From the NCBI GenBank assembly GCA_040881685.1, contig JBBECS010000043.1:1-34608 (forward strand): DNA of 34,608 bases, written 5' to 3'. The notes beneath the pieces were generated by a model. It did no database searches and had not been told where the DNA came from. It saw nothing but the letters and a program-made list of their open reading frames with translations. The translations under genes were made by a program, and so were the position numbers. This document shows, one piece after another, positions 7,676-15,040 of the stretch (position 1 is its first letter; every line of letters starts with the position of its first letter). This DNA comes from Acidimicrobiia bacterium. Lineage in GTDB: Bacteria; Actinomycetota; Acidimicrobiia; IMCC26256; PALSA-555.

Positions 7676-9151
7676 ATGGGAGCCTCTCCCGCCGTGACAT
7701 CGCTCGTTGCCCGCATCGAAGCTGCCGCCGGGAGCAACGCGGGCATCACACTCCTCGGTTCGGCCGCGGCCGATCGGCACGCCGAGCGGCTCTCATGGGC
7801 CCAGCTCCACGACGACGCGGCCGGAATGGCGGCTTCGCTGCAAGCGCTCGGAGTGGGCCCCGGTGAGCGGGTGGCGATCATCGGGCCCACGTCGCGCCCG
7901 CTCGTGACCGCGATCCAGGCCACCTGGTTGACGGGTGCGACGGTCGTGTGCCTCCCGCTTCCGATGCGGCTCGGTTCGATCGAGTCGTTCACGCTCCAGA
8001 CCCGGGCGCGCATCGTCAACGCGCAGGCGTGCATGGTGCTCGTCGACCCGGAGCTCGAGCCGTTTCTCGCGACGCAACCCGGTGACCCACCTGTCGTGCG
8101 CCTGCCCGAGCTGCGCGGATCATCGGCGGCGTGGGAGCGCCCCGTCATCGATCCCGAATCGCTCGCCGTCCTGCAGTTCACGAGTGGGTCGACGGCGGAT
8201 CCGAAGGGTGTGATGCTCCCGCACCGCTGCATCGTGAACAACATCGACGCGATCGTGGAGGGCGCCGCGCTCGGGTCAGGCGATGTCGGTGTGTCGTGGC
8301 TGCCCCTGTATCACGACATGGGCCTGATCGGGATGCTGACCACACCGATGATCACGGGCTTCGACCTCGCGATCGCTCCACCCCAGGACTTCTTGGCCGC
8401 GCCCGCCGACTGGATGCGCTGGATGTCGGAGTTCCGGGCCACGCTCGCTTGCGGACCCAACTTCGCGTACGCCCTTGCCGCACGCGCGCTTCGGCGGGTC
8501 GACGACCTCGACCTGTCGCAGTGGCGTCTGGCCCTCAACGGTGCCGAGCCGATCGATTGCGGTGCGGTGGAGGCGTTCCTCGACACTGGCTCGGCGCACG
8601 GCCTCAAGACGTCGGCCGCGTTCTGCGTGTACGGCATGGCGGAAGCGACCCTGGCGATCTCGTTCCCCGAGCCGGGCACCGGGATGAGCGTGGACACCGT
8701 TGACCGCACGACGCTCGAGCACGAGCGGTACGCGGCGGAGGCCACGCGTCCAGGAGACGCGCGCCGGCTGGCGATGCTCGGGAAGCCACTGCGTGGGTTC
8801 GAGGTGCTCGTGTGCGACCCCGACACCGGCGTGCAGCGAGCGGATCGCGAAGTGGGCGAGCTCGAGCTGCGCGGCACGTCGGTCACGCCCGGCTACTGGC
8901 AGCGCGACGACGTGACGCGGGCAACGTTCCGCGACGGTTGGCTGCGCACCGGCGACCTCGGGTATCTCGTCGCCGGGCAAGTGGTGGTGTGCGGTCGCAT
9001 CAAGGACGTGATCATCGTGGGTGGCCGCAACGTGTTCCCTGAGGAGATCGAGCGCGCGTGTGCGGCGGTCGAAGGAGTGCGGCCGGGCAACGTGATCGCG
9101 TTCGGCACCGACACTCGGCGGGGCAAGGAGGGCATCGTCGTCGTGGCCTAG
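7676..9151 (+). CDS. Fatty-acyl-AMP ligase-like enzyme, truncated by an in-frame amber codon
   Basis: 491 aa as read to TAG 9149-9151. ANL-superfamily motifs are in order: LQFTSGSTADPKG (P-loop, 166-178), SWLPLYHDMGLIG (207-219, typical of FAAL-like ligases), YGMAEATL (319-326), TGDLG (425-429) and the hinge GRIKDVIIVGGRN (440-452). The enzyme would activate a fatty acid as acyl-adenylate. The C-terminal subdomain stops after EGIVVVA, where relatives continue with Glu. The rest, including the catalytic-lysine motif, lies in the same frame downstream, so GAG to TAG is the simplest explanation. ATG 7676 is three bases after the previous gene; GTG 7694 is an alternative. Confidence 0.85.
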   Translation: MGASPAVTSLVARIEAAAGSNAGITLLGSAAADRHAERLSWAQLHDDAAGMAASLQALGVGPGERVAIIGPTSRPLVTAIQATWLTGATVVCLPLPMRLGSIESFTLQTRARIVNAQACMVLVDPELEPFLATQPGDPPVVRLPELRGSSAAWERPVIDPESLAVLQFTSGSTADPKGVMLPHRCIVNNIDAIVEGAALGSGDVGVSWLPLYHDMGLIGMLTTPMITGFDLAIAPPQDFLAAPADWMRWMSEFRATLACGPNFAYALAARALRRVDDLDLSQWRLALNGAEPIDCGAVEAFLDTGSAHGLKTSAAFCVYGMAEATLAISFPEPGTGMSVDTVDRTTLEHERYAAEATRPGDARRLAMLGKPLRGFEVLVCDPDTGVQRADREVGELELRGTSVTPGYWQRDDVTRATFRDGWLRTGDLGYLVAGQVVVCGRIKDVIIVGGRNVFPEEIERACAAVEGVRPGNVIAFGTDTRRGKEGIVVVA

Positions 9152-9177
9152 GCCCGCGCCGACTCCGGCGCGGGCCT
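9150..9177 (+). repeat. Perfect 11-bp hairpin overlapping the amber codon
   Basis: Positions 9150-9160 pair perfectly with 9167-9177 around the loop GACTCC (9161-9166). The stem begins with the A and G of the TAG codon itself. It is a terminator-like structure without a T-run, inside what would be coding sequence if the amber were read through. Confidence 0.8.
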
Positions 9178-9343
9178 TCGAGTGCGTGACGAGGTGGTCG
9201 ACCGCGTGTGCGATGTGGTGGGCATCCCACCGCACGAGGTGATCCTCGTGCAGGCCGGCAGCCTGCCCAAGACGTCGTCGGGCAAGCTCCAGCGCTCCCT
9301 CTGCCGCATGCAATACCTCGACGAGACGCTCGTCCTGCTCTAA
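9152..9343 (+). pseudogene. In-frame C-terminal remainder of the acyl-AMP ligase (after the amber codon)
   Basis: 63 codons in exactly the same frame as the upstream ligase, ending at TAA 9341-9343. It reads RVRDEVVDRVCDVVGIPPHEVILV then LPKTSSGKLQRS, the normal end of an acyl-AMP ligase with the catalytic A10 lysine (Lys537 if read through, total 555 aa). Sequence conservation past the stop means that the amber is recent, is read through, or is a sequencing error. GTG 9182 could restart translation, but I see no Shine-Dalgarno sequence before it. Confidence 0.8.
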
Positions 9344-9376
9344 CGCGCGGGGTCGCAGGAGCGCCAGAAGCTCGCC

Positions 9377-9399
9377 GCGGGGTGGCTTTGCCGCCCCGC
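9377..9399 (+). terminator. Candidate terminator hairpin after the acyl-AMP ligase
   Basis: GCGGGGTGGC-TTT-GCCGCCCCGC forms a ten-pair stem (one G-U pair) with a three-base loop. It lies 33 bases past TAA 9343 in the convergent gap. There is no T-run. Confidence 0.45.
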
Positions 9400-9441
9400 A
9401 ACCACAGGGTCGAGGTTCAGAGCCGCGCGGGTGGGGGCCGA

Positions 9442-9462
9442 GGGGGGTGGCCGGCCCCCCCC
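9442..9462 (-). terminator. Candidate terminator hairpin after the SCO1664-family gene
   Basis: A run of six G (9442-9447) pairs with six C (9457-9462), plus GG/CC inside a bulged T and a CCGG loop. It starts five bases past the minus-strand stop at 9467. Mirrored with 9377-9399, it closes this convergent junction. Confidence 0.4.
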
Positions 9463-9466
9463 GTCA

Positions 9467-10186
9467 TCAAACCATGGGCCAGGGGACGGAGTGGTACCCG
9501 GGCTCGGGGTTCGGGAGGCAGCCGTCCCGCAGGAGGTCGGCCGCACGCACCGAGAGCGCGGCCAGCTCCTCTGGGGACAGCAACCTCGCGAGGCGCTCTC
9601 CGACCTCGCCCTGTTCGAGATCCCGGGCAAACCGGCACAGGGCATCGGTGAGGTCGGGGGTTAGCGGCTCACCGGCGAAGTCCCAGATCACCGTGCGTAG
9701 CTTCCACATCGGGTGGAACGTGAGGCCGTGGTCGATGCCCACGATCATTTCGTTCACCTGGTCGTAGAGGCAATGGCCGCCCTTGCGGTCGGTGTTGTTC
9801 GCGAGCACGTCGAACACCGCGAACTCTCGAAATCGTTCGGGGTTAGCTGGCAACAAGGTGAAGTAGTGCTCTTCGGGATCGTGCTCCACGAAGCGCTGCA
9901 CCGCACCCGGCCCGAGCGGTCCGTCGTCGCGCAGCACGGTGACGGGCACGATCCCGAATCCGAGCGCGCGCGACACCTCGTACGACGCGACTTCACGGTG
10001 ACACAACGTGCCGTCGGGGAAGTCCCAGAGCGGACGCTCGCCGCGCCGGGGCTTGTAGACCGCGCTGACGTCGACACCGTCGGCGGTTGCTTGCACGAGG
10101 AACGTGCCGTTCGACGCGTACCGCATGCGGCCGACGACCTCGAGCTCCCCCCGTCCCAGGAGCTCGGCGAGCTCGTCCGACTCCAT
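9467..10186 (-). CDS. SCO1664-family kinase-like protein
   Basis: 239 aa. The family is conserved across actinobacteria beside DUF3090, with unproven function. The sequence carries a PI3/4-kinase or HipA-like active-site layout: Lys45 in AVYKP (nucleotide-binding lysine), Glu65 in HREVASYEVSRALG, a catalytic loop FDVLANNTDRKGGH (Asp133), and a metal-binding IDHGLTF (Asp152). This suggests an active phosphotransferase rather than a dead homologue; the substrate is unknown. ATG 10186 gives MESDELAELL; ATG 10213 would add nine residues. It is downstream of DUF3090 on the same strand, with a strong hairpin between them. Confidence 0.88.
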   Translation of the reverse strand: MESDELAELLGRGELEVVGRMRYASNGTFLVQATADGVDVSAVYKPRRGERPLWDFPDGTLCHREVASYEVSRALGFGIVPVTVLRDDGPLGPGAVQRFVEHDPEEHYFTLLPANPERFREFAVFDVLANNTDRKGGHCLYDQVNEMIVGIDHGLTFHPMWKLRTVIWDFAGEPLTPDLTDALCRFARDLEQGEVGERLARLLSPEELAALSVRAADLLRDGCLPNPEPGYHSVPWPMV

Positions 10187-10213
10187 TGGTCGCTCTCGCT
10201 TCGCTCGGCTCAT

Positions 10214-10245
10214 CCCGCATCGGACGGCAAAGCCGCCGATGCGGG
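10214..10245 (-). repeat. Strong intercistronic hairpin between DUF3090 and SCO1664 genes
   Basis: CCCGCATCGG pairs with CCGATGCGGG, and inside that CGGC-AAA-GCCG pairs again, with a single bulged base. The whole 32-base element fills the gap just past the DUF3090 stop. With no T-run, it may stabilise or process the transcript rather than end it. Confidence 0.7.
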
Positions 10246-10247
10246 CG

Positions 10248-10802
10248 TCAGTTCCAGCGGGGGCACCGGTGCCCGGCGGGATCGAGTGGCTGGTCGCAGA
10301 GCGGGCAGAGCGGCCGCCCGGCCGAGACGGCTTCGGCGCCCCGCGCTGCCATCGCCCGGACCTGTGGTCTCGTGGCGTAGATCCGCGCGACGTAGCCGTC
10401 GCCCTCTTCGTCGTCCATGTCCTCGACGTCGAGCGCCTCGGCCGCATCGTCTTCCTCGTCGTCATCGGAGGTCGTACGCTCCCGGAGCTCAATGAGCACG
10501 AGCTCTCGCTCGGGATCGAAGCCGAGCCCGATGAGTCGCGCCCGGAAGAGGGGCACAGTCGGCTCGCGCAGCTCGGCGGCGGTCATCGGCAGCGAGATCG
10601 CGTCCTCGGGGTAGTCGTCCGCGATTCGGTCGAGGAAGGCGACGGCTTCGGTCGCCAGCAACGCGACCTGCTCTTTCTCGACGAGCACGGTGAGCTGCGT
10701 GTCGGCGGCGCGTGCCTGCAGATAGAAGGCGCGCTGGCCCGGTTCACCGACCGCGCCCGCGCTGAGTGCGTCGATGTTGTCGAGCTCGATGGGATCGGGC
10801 AT
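10248..10802 (-). CDS. DUF3090 family protein
   Basis: 184 aa. It matches DUF3090: GQRAFYLQAR followed by TVLVEKEQVALLA, a middle FRARLIGLGFD segment and VLIELRER. A very acidic insert covers about residues 112-136. The C-terminus carries CPLC-x10-C (Cys166, 169, 180) with His178, a likely zinc-binding knuckle. Function unknown; it is the middle gene of the conserved trio with the histidine phosphatase (11 bases upstream) and the kinase-like SCO1664 protein (downstream). Confidence 0.9.
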   Translation of the reverse strand: MPDPIELDNIDALSAGAVGEPGQRAFYLQARAADTQLTVLVEKEQVALLATEAVAFLDRIADDYPEDAISLPMTAAELREPTVPLFRARLIGLGFDPERELVLIELRERTTSDDDEEDDAAEALDVEDMDDEEGDGYVARIYATRPQVRAMAARGAEAVSAGRPLCPLCDQPLDPAGHRCPRWN

Positions 10803-10813
10803 GGGTTCCAGCT

Positions 10814-11593
10814 CTATTGCTCCGCTTCCTCGATGCTTCGGTCACTCGCTGCGGGCCGGGATACCCGTCCCGCGGGCGCTCGCTCCCTGGGCGAGCTCCC
10901 TTCGGTCGCCGCGCTGGCCTGCAACTCGTCGAGCCCGCCGGTGTCGTTGCACTTCAGCATGGCCACGCCGTGGTGGCCGAACTCGAATGCCGACACCGAC
11001 GCCGGCGAGACGACGATGCGCTGGAACAGGTCGAGGTGGACCCCGGTGTAGTGCGCGATCGCTGCTTTGATCGGATCGGCGTGGGACACGACCACCACGA
11101 GTTCGCCAGGGTGCTCGACCACGAGCGCGTCGAGAGCCGCGATCATCCGCGCCTGCATGGCCGCGAGCGACTCACCCCCCGGGAACGACGCGCGAGACGG
11201 CATCCGCTGCACGACCTTCCAGAGGTCGGTCTTGGCGAGGTCGGTGAGCGCCTGGCCCGTCCAGTCGCCGTAGTCGGCCTCGATCACGCCGGGCAGGGCG
11301 AGCACGTTGAGCTGGTGGTGCTTGGCGACGGCCTCGGCGGTCTGGGTGGTGCGCTCGATCGGGCTCGCGTAGACCGCGGCGACAGGTAGCCCGGCGAGGC
11401 GCTCGCCGAGCGCTTCGGCTTGGCGTCGTCCGTCTTCGGAGAGCTCGATGCCGGGTGCCCGACCCGAGAGCAGCGGGCCGGTCTGCGCGGTCACCGCGTG
11501 GCGTGCGAGCAGCAGCCGCGTCGAACGCGGGGAGGATTCGGTCGTGGTCTCGGCGGGCGCGGGCGCTTCGAGCGCCTCGGCGGTGTCGGTCAT
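10814..11593 (-). CDS. Histidine phosphatase superfamily protein (MSMEG_4193-type putative phosphomutase)
   Basis: 259 aa. Phosphoglycerate mutase-like fold: the phosphohistidine motif LLLARHAVT (Arg31-His32), YASPIERTTQTAEAV with the catalytic acid region, and VVVVSHADPIKAAI with the second His. The acidic N-terminal extension (about 25 aa) and the C-terminal tail (SSPRERAPAGR onward) look disordered. ATG 11593 is chosen because the preceding 12 codons of open frame show no conservation. First gene of the phosphatase / DUF3090 / SCO1664 unit. The substrate is not known; the family name as phosphomutase is by similarity only. Confidence 0.88.
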   Translation of the reverse strand: MTDTAEALEAPAPAETTTESSPRSTRLLLARHAVTAQTGPLLSGRAPGIELSEDGRRQAEALGERLAGLPVAAVYASPIERTTQTAEAVAKHHQLNVLALPGVIEADYGDWTGQALTDLAKTDLWKVVQRMPSRASFPGGESLAAMQARMIAALDALVVEHPGELVVVVSHADPIKAAIAHYTGVHLDLFQRIVVSPASVSAFEFGHHGVAMLKCNDTGGLDELQASAATEGSSPRERAPAGRVSRPAASDRSIEEAEQ

Positions 11594-11639
11594 CGACGCC
11601 CGATCGTACCGGCGGCCCTGACCCCCCATTTCTGCGGGC

Positions 11640-11645
11640 TACGGT
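11640..11645 (+). promoter_or_regulatory. Candidate -10 element of the DUF3151 gene (leaderless)
   Basis: TACGGT ends 7 nt before GTG 11653. It lies in the 59-base region divergent from the phosphatase gene. Confidence 0.45.
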
Positions 11646-11652
11646 CCCGCGC

Positions 11653-12117
11653 GTGACGGACGTTCCGGTGTCGATGTCATCGGCACCAGACGAGGTCGTG
11701 CTCGACCCCGAGCCTCTCGACGCGCTCGCGGCGCTCGAGCACGCGCTGGCTGCGCCCACCGCGACGCGCCGCGATGCCGTCTCCGACGTCATCGCCCACT
11801 GGCCCACGTTCCTCGACGGATGGGCCCGCCTCGCCGAGCTCGCCCGTGACGACGTGGAGGCATACGCCTGCGCCCGGGTGGGCTACCACCGCGGCCTGGA
11901 CCGGCTGCGCCAAGTCGGATGGCGAGGGGCGCAGTACGTCCGCTGGGGTCACCAGGAGAATCGTGGCTTCCTCCGGGCACTCGCCAGCCTCCAGCGGACG
12001 GCGGCCGCCATCGGCGAGATCGACGAGGCGGAGCGATGCGAGCAGTTCCTCCACCAGCTGGAGCCGGCCTGGAGCCGGGTCCAGCTCGAGCCGCAGACGG
12101 GCCGCGGCGCCCCGTAG
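11653..12117 (+). CDS. DUF3151 family protein
   Basis: 154 aa from GTG 11653. Matches DUF3151, an actinobacterial family of unknown function: SDVIAHWPTFLDGWARLAELA, EAYACARVGYHRGLDRLRQVGWRG and VRWGHQENRGFLRAL. It is largely helical and TPR-like in pattern, with no signal peptide or membrane segment. The open frame extends upstream to 11455, but that part is antisense to the phosphatase gene; TACGGT seven bases before the GTG supports this start. The gmd gene begins 12 bases downstream. Confidence 0.85.
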   Translation: MTDVPVSMSSAPDEVVLDPEPLDALAALEHALAAPTATRRDAVSDVIAHWPTFLDGWARLAELARDDVEAYACARVGYHRGLDRLRQVGWRGAQYVRWGHQENRGFLRALASLQRTAAAIGEIDEAERCEQFLHQLEPAWSRVQLEPQTGRGAP

Positions 12118-12120
12118 GAT
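12115..12120 (+). promoter_or_regulatory. Candidate -10 element of gmd (leaderless)
   Basis: TAGGAT overlaps the TAG stop of the DUF3151 gene and ends 9 nt before the gmd ATG. No Shine-Dalgarno sequence intervenes, so gmd may have its own promoter besides readthrough. Confidence 0.45.
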
Positions 12121-12129
12121 TCACCCCGC

Positions 12130-13122
12130 ATGAAACGGGCTTTGATCACCGGAATCACCGGCCAGGACGGCCGCCACATGTCGGAGTTCCTGACGGGCAA
12201 GGGCTACCAGGTCTTCGGGCTCGTGCGGGGCCAGGCCAACCCGAAGGCCAAGCTCGTCCTCGACGAGAACCCAGCTCTCGAGCTCGTCGAGGGCGACCTG
12301 CGTGACCTCTCGTCGCTGATCGCCGCAGTGGAGCAGGTCCAGCCGGACGAGGTCTACAACCTCGGGGCCATGAGCTTCGTGGCGCTGTCGTTCCGCCAGC
12401 CCGAGCTCACCGCCGACATCACGGGCCTCGGCGTGCTCCGCATGCTCGAGGCGATCCGCATCGTCGGCGGCGCCGAGCACAACCCGATCCGCTTCTACCA
12501 AGCCTCGTCGTCGGAGATGTTCGGGAAGGTGCGCGAGACCCCGCAGCACGAAGGCACGGCGTTCCACCCGCGCTCGCCCTACGGCGTGGCGAAGGTGTTC
12601 GGGCACCACATGACGATCAACTACCGCGAGTCGTACGGCCTGCACGCCTCGTCGGGCATCTGCTTCAACCACGAAGGCCCACGCCGAGGCCTGGAGTTCG
12701 TCACCCGCAAGATCACCAACGGCATCGCCCGCATCAAGCTCGGACTCCAGGACTCCATCACGCTCGGCAACGTCGATGCCGCCCGCGACTGGGGCTACGC
12801 CGGCGACTTCGTCGAGGCGATGTGGTTGATGCTCCAGCAGGACGAACCCGACGACTACGTCATCGCGACCGGCGAGACGCACACCGTGAAAGAGCTCCTC
12901 GACGTCGCGTTCCGGTGCGCGGGCTTCGATGACTGGGAGCGGTTCGTGCGCAAGGACCCGCGCTTCGAGCGTCCTGCCGATGTCGAGCTGCTCATGGGAG
13001 ACGCGGCGAAGGCGAGCGCGAAGCTCGGCTGGAAGCCCAAGGTCGCGTTCGACGAGCTCGTGCGCGGAATGTACGAAGCGGATCTGGTCGAAGAGACCAA
13101 GAAGGCCGAACTCGAGCGCTAG
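12130..13122 (+). CDS. gmd: GDP-mannose 4,6-dehydratase
   Basis: 330 aa extended short-chain dehydrogenase. It makes GDP-4-keto-6-deoxymannose, the precursor of GDP-fucose, GDP-rhamnose and related sugars for surface glycans. Motifs seen are the NADP-binding GITGQDG (8-14), SSSEMFG (126-132), the catalytic YGVAK (Tyr151, Lys155), NHEGPRRG (180-187), and [16 protein letters not shown]. The length is normal for the family. No fucose or rhamnose synthase gene is adjacent, so the end sugar cannot be named. Its stop overlaps that of the convergent flavoprotein gene (CTAG). Confidence 0.95.
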   Translation: MKRALITGITGQDGRHMSEFLTGKGYQVFGLVRGQANPKAKLVLDENPALELVEGDLRDLSSLIAAVEQVQPDEVYNLGAMSFVALSFRQPELTADITGLGVLRMLEAIRIVGGAEHNPIRFYQASSSEMFGKVRETPQHEGTAFHPRSPYGVAKVFGHHMTINYRESYGLHASSGICFNHEGPRRGLEFVTRKITNGIARIKLGLQDSITLGNVDAARDWGYAGDFVEAMWLMLQQDEPDDYVIATGETHTVKELLDVAFRCAGFDDWERFVRKDPRFERPADVELLMGDAAKASAKLGWKPKVAFDELVRGMYEADLVEETKKAELER

Positions 13123-14084
13123 CGACTCACGGTTACGCGCGCGAGTGCGGCTTCCGCCTCTTCCACGAACTGGTGCACGAGGTCAGCGGCGGGGACCAGT
13201 TGGTCGATGGCGCCGACGCCCTGGCCGGCGGGGTAGCACTCGCGTTCAGGGTCGACGCCGGCCGCGTTGTCACCTTCGGGCAGGTGTAGAACCCCGGCAC
13301 CGGTCGCGACCATGAGCTGTTCCGGGAACGGCTTGAGCTCCTCGGGGTGTTCTTCGAAGTGCTGTGTCGTCTTGTTGCGCACGACCCTCATGGGCTTGCC
13401 ACTGAACGCGCGGCTCACGACGGTCCCGTCTTCGTCGGTAGCGAGCAGCGTGTCCTTGTAGCCCGGCGCGGAGCGCGCTTCGGGCGTAGCGATGAAGCGG
13501 GTTCCCACCCAGACGCCGTCGGCGCCCAGCATGAGCGCGGCGGCGAGCCCGCGCCCGTCGAAGATCCCCCCTGCTGCGACGACAGGTACACGCTCACCGA
13601 CCGCGTCCACAATCTGAGGAACGAGCGGCATGGTCGCCACGGTTCCCGTGTGACCACCGGCTTCGGTGCCTTGCGCGACCACGAGGTCACAGCCCGCCTC
13701 GACGGCGGCCACCGCGTGGCGGACCTTCCCGCACATGTTGACGACGAGCACGTTGTTGGCGTGGCAGAGCTGGATGACCTCGCGCGGCACACCGAGCGCC
13801 GCCACGAACACGGGAGCGCCTTCTGCGATGAGCAGCTCGACGTTGTGCAGCATCTGGTCGGGCAGCGCGGTGAGCAGGTCGACACCGAATGGCTTGTTGG
13901 TGAGGTCCTTGGTCTTGCGGATCTCGTCGACCATCTCGTCGCTGGTCATGGCGCCGGCGCCGAGACAGCCGAAACCACCAGCTTCGGAGACCGCGCCGAC
14001 GAGGCGATGGTAGGAGACGCCACCCATTCCCGCGAGCATCACCGGGTGTTCGATCTGGAGCATTTCTGTCAACCGAGTTTGCAC
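13119..14084 (-). CDS. Nitronate monooxygenase-like NAD(P)H-dependent flavin oxidoreductase
   Basis: 321 aa TIM-barrel FMN enzyme of the 2-nitropropane dioxygenase/NMO family. Motifs are [26 protein letters not shown] at the N-terminus, [19 protein letters not shown] (FMN contact with the conserved His), [30 protein letters not shown] (phosphate site). Members oxidise nitronates or act as quinone or enoyl reductases; the real substrate here is open. The GTG start is 22 bases from the purE start, and the two -10 elements overlap. It is convergent with gmd. Confidence 0.87.
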   Translation of the reverse strand: MQTRLTEMLQIEHPVMLAGMGGVSYHRLVGAVSEAGGFGCLGAGAMTSDEMVDEIRKTKDLTNKPFGVDLLTALPDQMLHNVELLIAEGAPVFVAALGVPREVIQLCHANNVLVVNMCGKVRHAVAAVEAGCDLVVAQGTEAGGHTGTVATMPLVPQIVDAVGERVPVVAAGGIFDGRGLAAALMLGADGVWVGTRFIATPEARSAPGYKDTLLATDEDGTVVSRAFSGKPMRVVRNKTTQHFEEHPEELKPFPEQLMVATGAGVLHLPEGDNAAGVDPERECYPAGQGVGAIDQLVPAADLVHQFVEEAEAALARVTVSR

Positions 14085-14090
14085 GGCGCG

Positions 14091-14100
14091 AGGCTAACGT
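14091..14100. promoter_or_regulatory. Overlapping divergent -10 elements of the NMO-like gene and purE
   Basis: Plus strand TAACGT (14095-14100) lies 6 nt before purE GTG 14107. Minus strand TAGCCT (14096-14091) lies 6 nt before GTG 14084. The two hexamers share the TA at 14095-14096, so only one can be melted at a time. Confidence 0.6.
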
Positions 14101-14106
14101 CCACTC

Positions 14107-14607
14107 GTGGCACGCGTCGGCGCACCGTTGGTCGGAGTCATCATGGGCAGCGACTCAGACCTTCGCGTGATGCGAGCGGCGCTGGATGCGCTCGACGAGT
14201 TCGGTGTGACCCACGAGGTCCGCATCGTGTCTGCGCACCGGACGCCCGATGTGATGGTGGAGTACGCCCGCACCGCAGCTGACCGCGGCCTGCGCGTCAT
14301 CATCGCCGGCGCTGGCGGCGCTGCGCACCTGCCCGGCATGACCGCCTCGATGACTGCGCTCCCCGTCATCGGTGTGCCGGTCGCGTTGACGCACCTGGAC
14401 GGGCTCGACTCGCTGCTCTCGATCGTGCAGATGCCCGCCGGTGTACCGGTGGCCACGGTCGCCGTGGACAACGCGCGCAACGCGGCGCTGCTCGCGGTTC
14501 GCATCCTGGCGACGTCGGATCCCGCGCTGCTCAAGAAGATGGAGCAGTTCCAGGCTTCGCTCGACACGACGGTCCGGGACAAAGACGCCAAGCTCCAGGA
14601 CGGCTAG
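14107..14607 (+). CDS. purE: N5-carboxyaminoimidazole ribonucleotide mutase
   Basis: 166 aa class I PurE, which converts N5-CAIR to CAIR in purine synthesis. Motifs seen are [10 protein letters not shown] near the N-terminus, [28 protein letters not shown], and [30 protein letters not shown]. The normal size is about 160-170 aa. GTG start, leaderless by the TAACGT position. The partner purK is not adjacent. The stop overlaps that of the convergent membrane-protein gene in CTAG. Confidence 0.96.
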   Translation: MARVGAPLVGVIMGSDSDLRVMRAALDALDEFGVTHEVRIVSAHRTPDVMVEYARTAADRGLRVIIAGAGGAAHLPGMTASMTALPVIGVPVALTHLDGLDSLLSIVQMPAGVPVATVAVDNARNAALLAVRILATSDPALLKKMEQFQASLDTTVRDKDAKLQDG

Positions 14608-14903
14608 CGCACCGTCGCCCGCGTCTGCCTGATGCCGCTCGCCGCGAACGCCAATGCGATAGCGGGTGGAACGTAGAGCAGTCCGACGCTCAACATCGCC
14701 GCGAACGCGAAGAGCATCATCAACACTCCTGCTGCGAGCGCGATCCCACGGCCGGCGCGAGTTGGGACAAGCCACCAAGCGACGGTGGCGATCACGACTG
14801 GGATCGCCAGGGCGATCCTTGGTCTTGCTTCGTCCGTGAGCGGGAGCGCCAAGAGCCCGAGCCCGGCACACCAGAGGGCTGCTGCAGCGGCTGCGGCTCT
14901 CAC
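14604..14903 (-). CDS. Small membrane protein of unknown function
   Basis: 99 aa, almost entirely hydrophobic, with about four membrane segments: [52 protein letters not shown] and [15 protein letters not shown]. Charged turns lie between them and a basic tail (RQTRATVR) at the end. I recognise no family. GTG 14903 overlaps the TGA of a 10-codon mini-ORF, which would couple their translation. Its stop overlaps that of purE. Confidence 0.72.
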   Translation of the reverse strand: MRAAAAAAALWCAGLGLLALPLTDEARPRIALAIPVVIATVAWWLVPTRAGRGIALAAGVLMMLFAFAAMLSVGLLYVPPAIALAFAASGIRQTRATVR

Positions 14904-14932
14904 CCGATGGGCGCCTCGGCGATCGTGCTCAC
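14900..14932 (-). CDS. Possible leaderless mini-ORF (10 codons) coupled to the membrane-protein gene
   Basis: GTG 14932 followed by STIAEAPIG and TGA, where the TGA overlaps the next start as GTGA (14903-14900). TACCGT (14945-14940) lies 7 nt before this GTG, the same spacing as the leaderless genes in the window and the same hexamer as before GTG 21606. The peptide itself shows no known motif. It may only deliver ribosomes to the downstream start. Confidence 0.35.
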   Translation of the reverse strand: MSTIAEAPIG

Positions 14933-15026
14933 GGCTCTCACGGTACCGGCTGCCGTGCCAACGCCCGTTACGTCCATTGGGCGTTGACCACCTGACTTCC
15001 CGGCGGGGCAGGAGCCGAAGAGTCGC

Positions 15027-15032
15027 TAGCCT
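15027..15032 (+). promoter_or_regulatory. Candidate -10 element of the 15041 acyl-CoA synthetase gene (leaderless)
   Basis: TAGCCT ends 8 nt before ATG 15041 with no Shine-Dalgarno sequence. The remaining 14933-15026 stretch shows no gene. Confidence 0.5.
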
Positions 15033-15040
15033 CCGGGCCG

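Noticed and set aside
9344-9466. Possible small gene or mobile-element end in the G/C-run gap
   Set aside because: I find only two hairpins and homopolymer runs; no frame with coding character and no flanking repeats.
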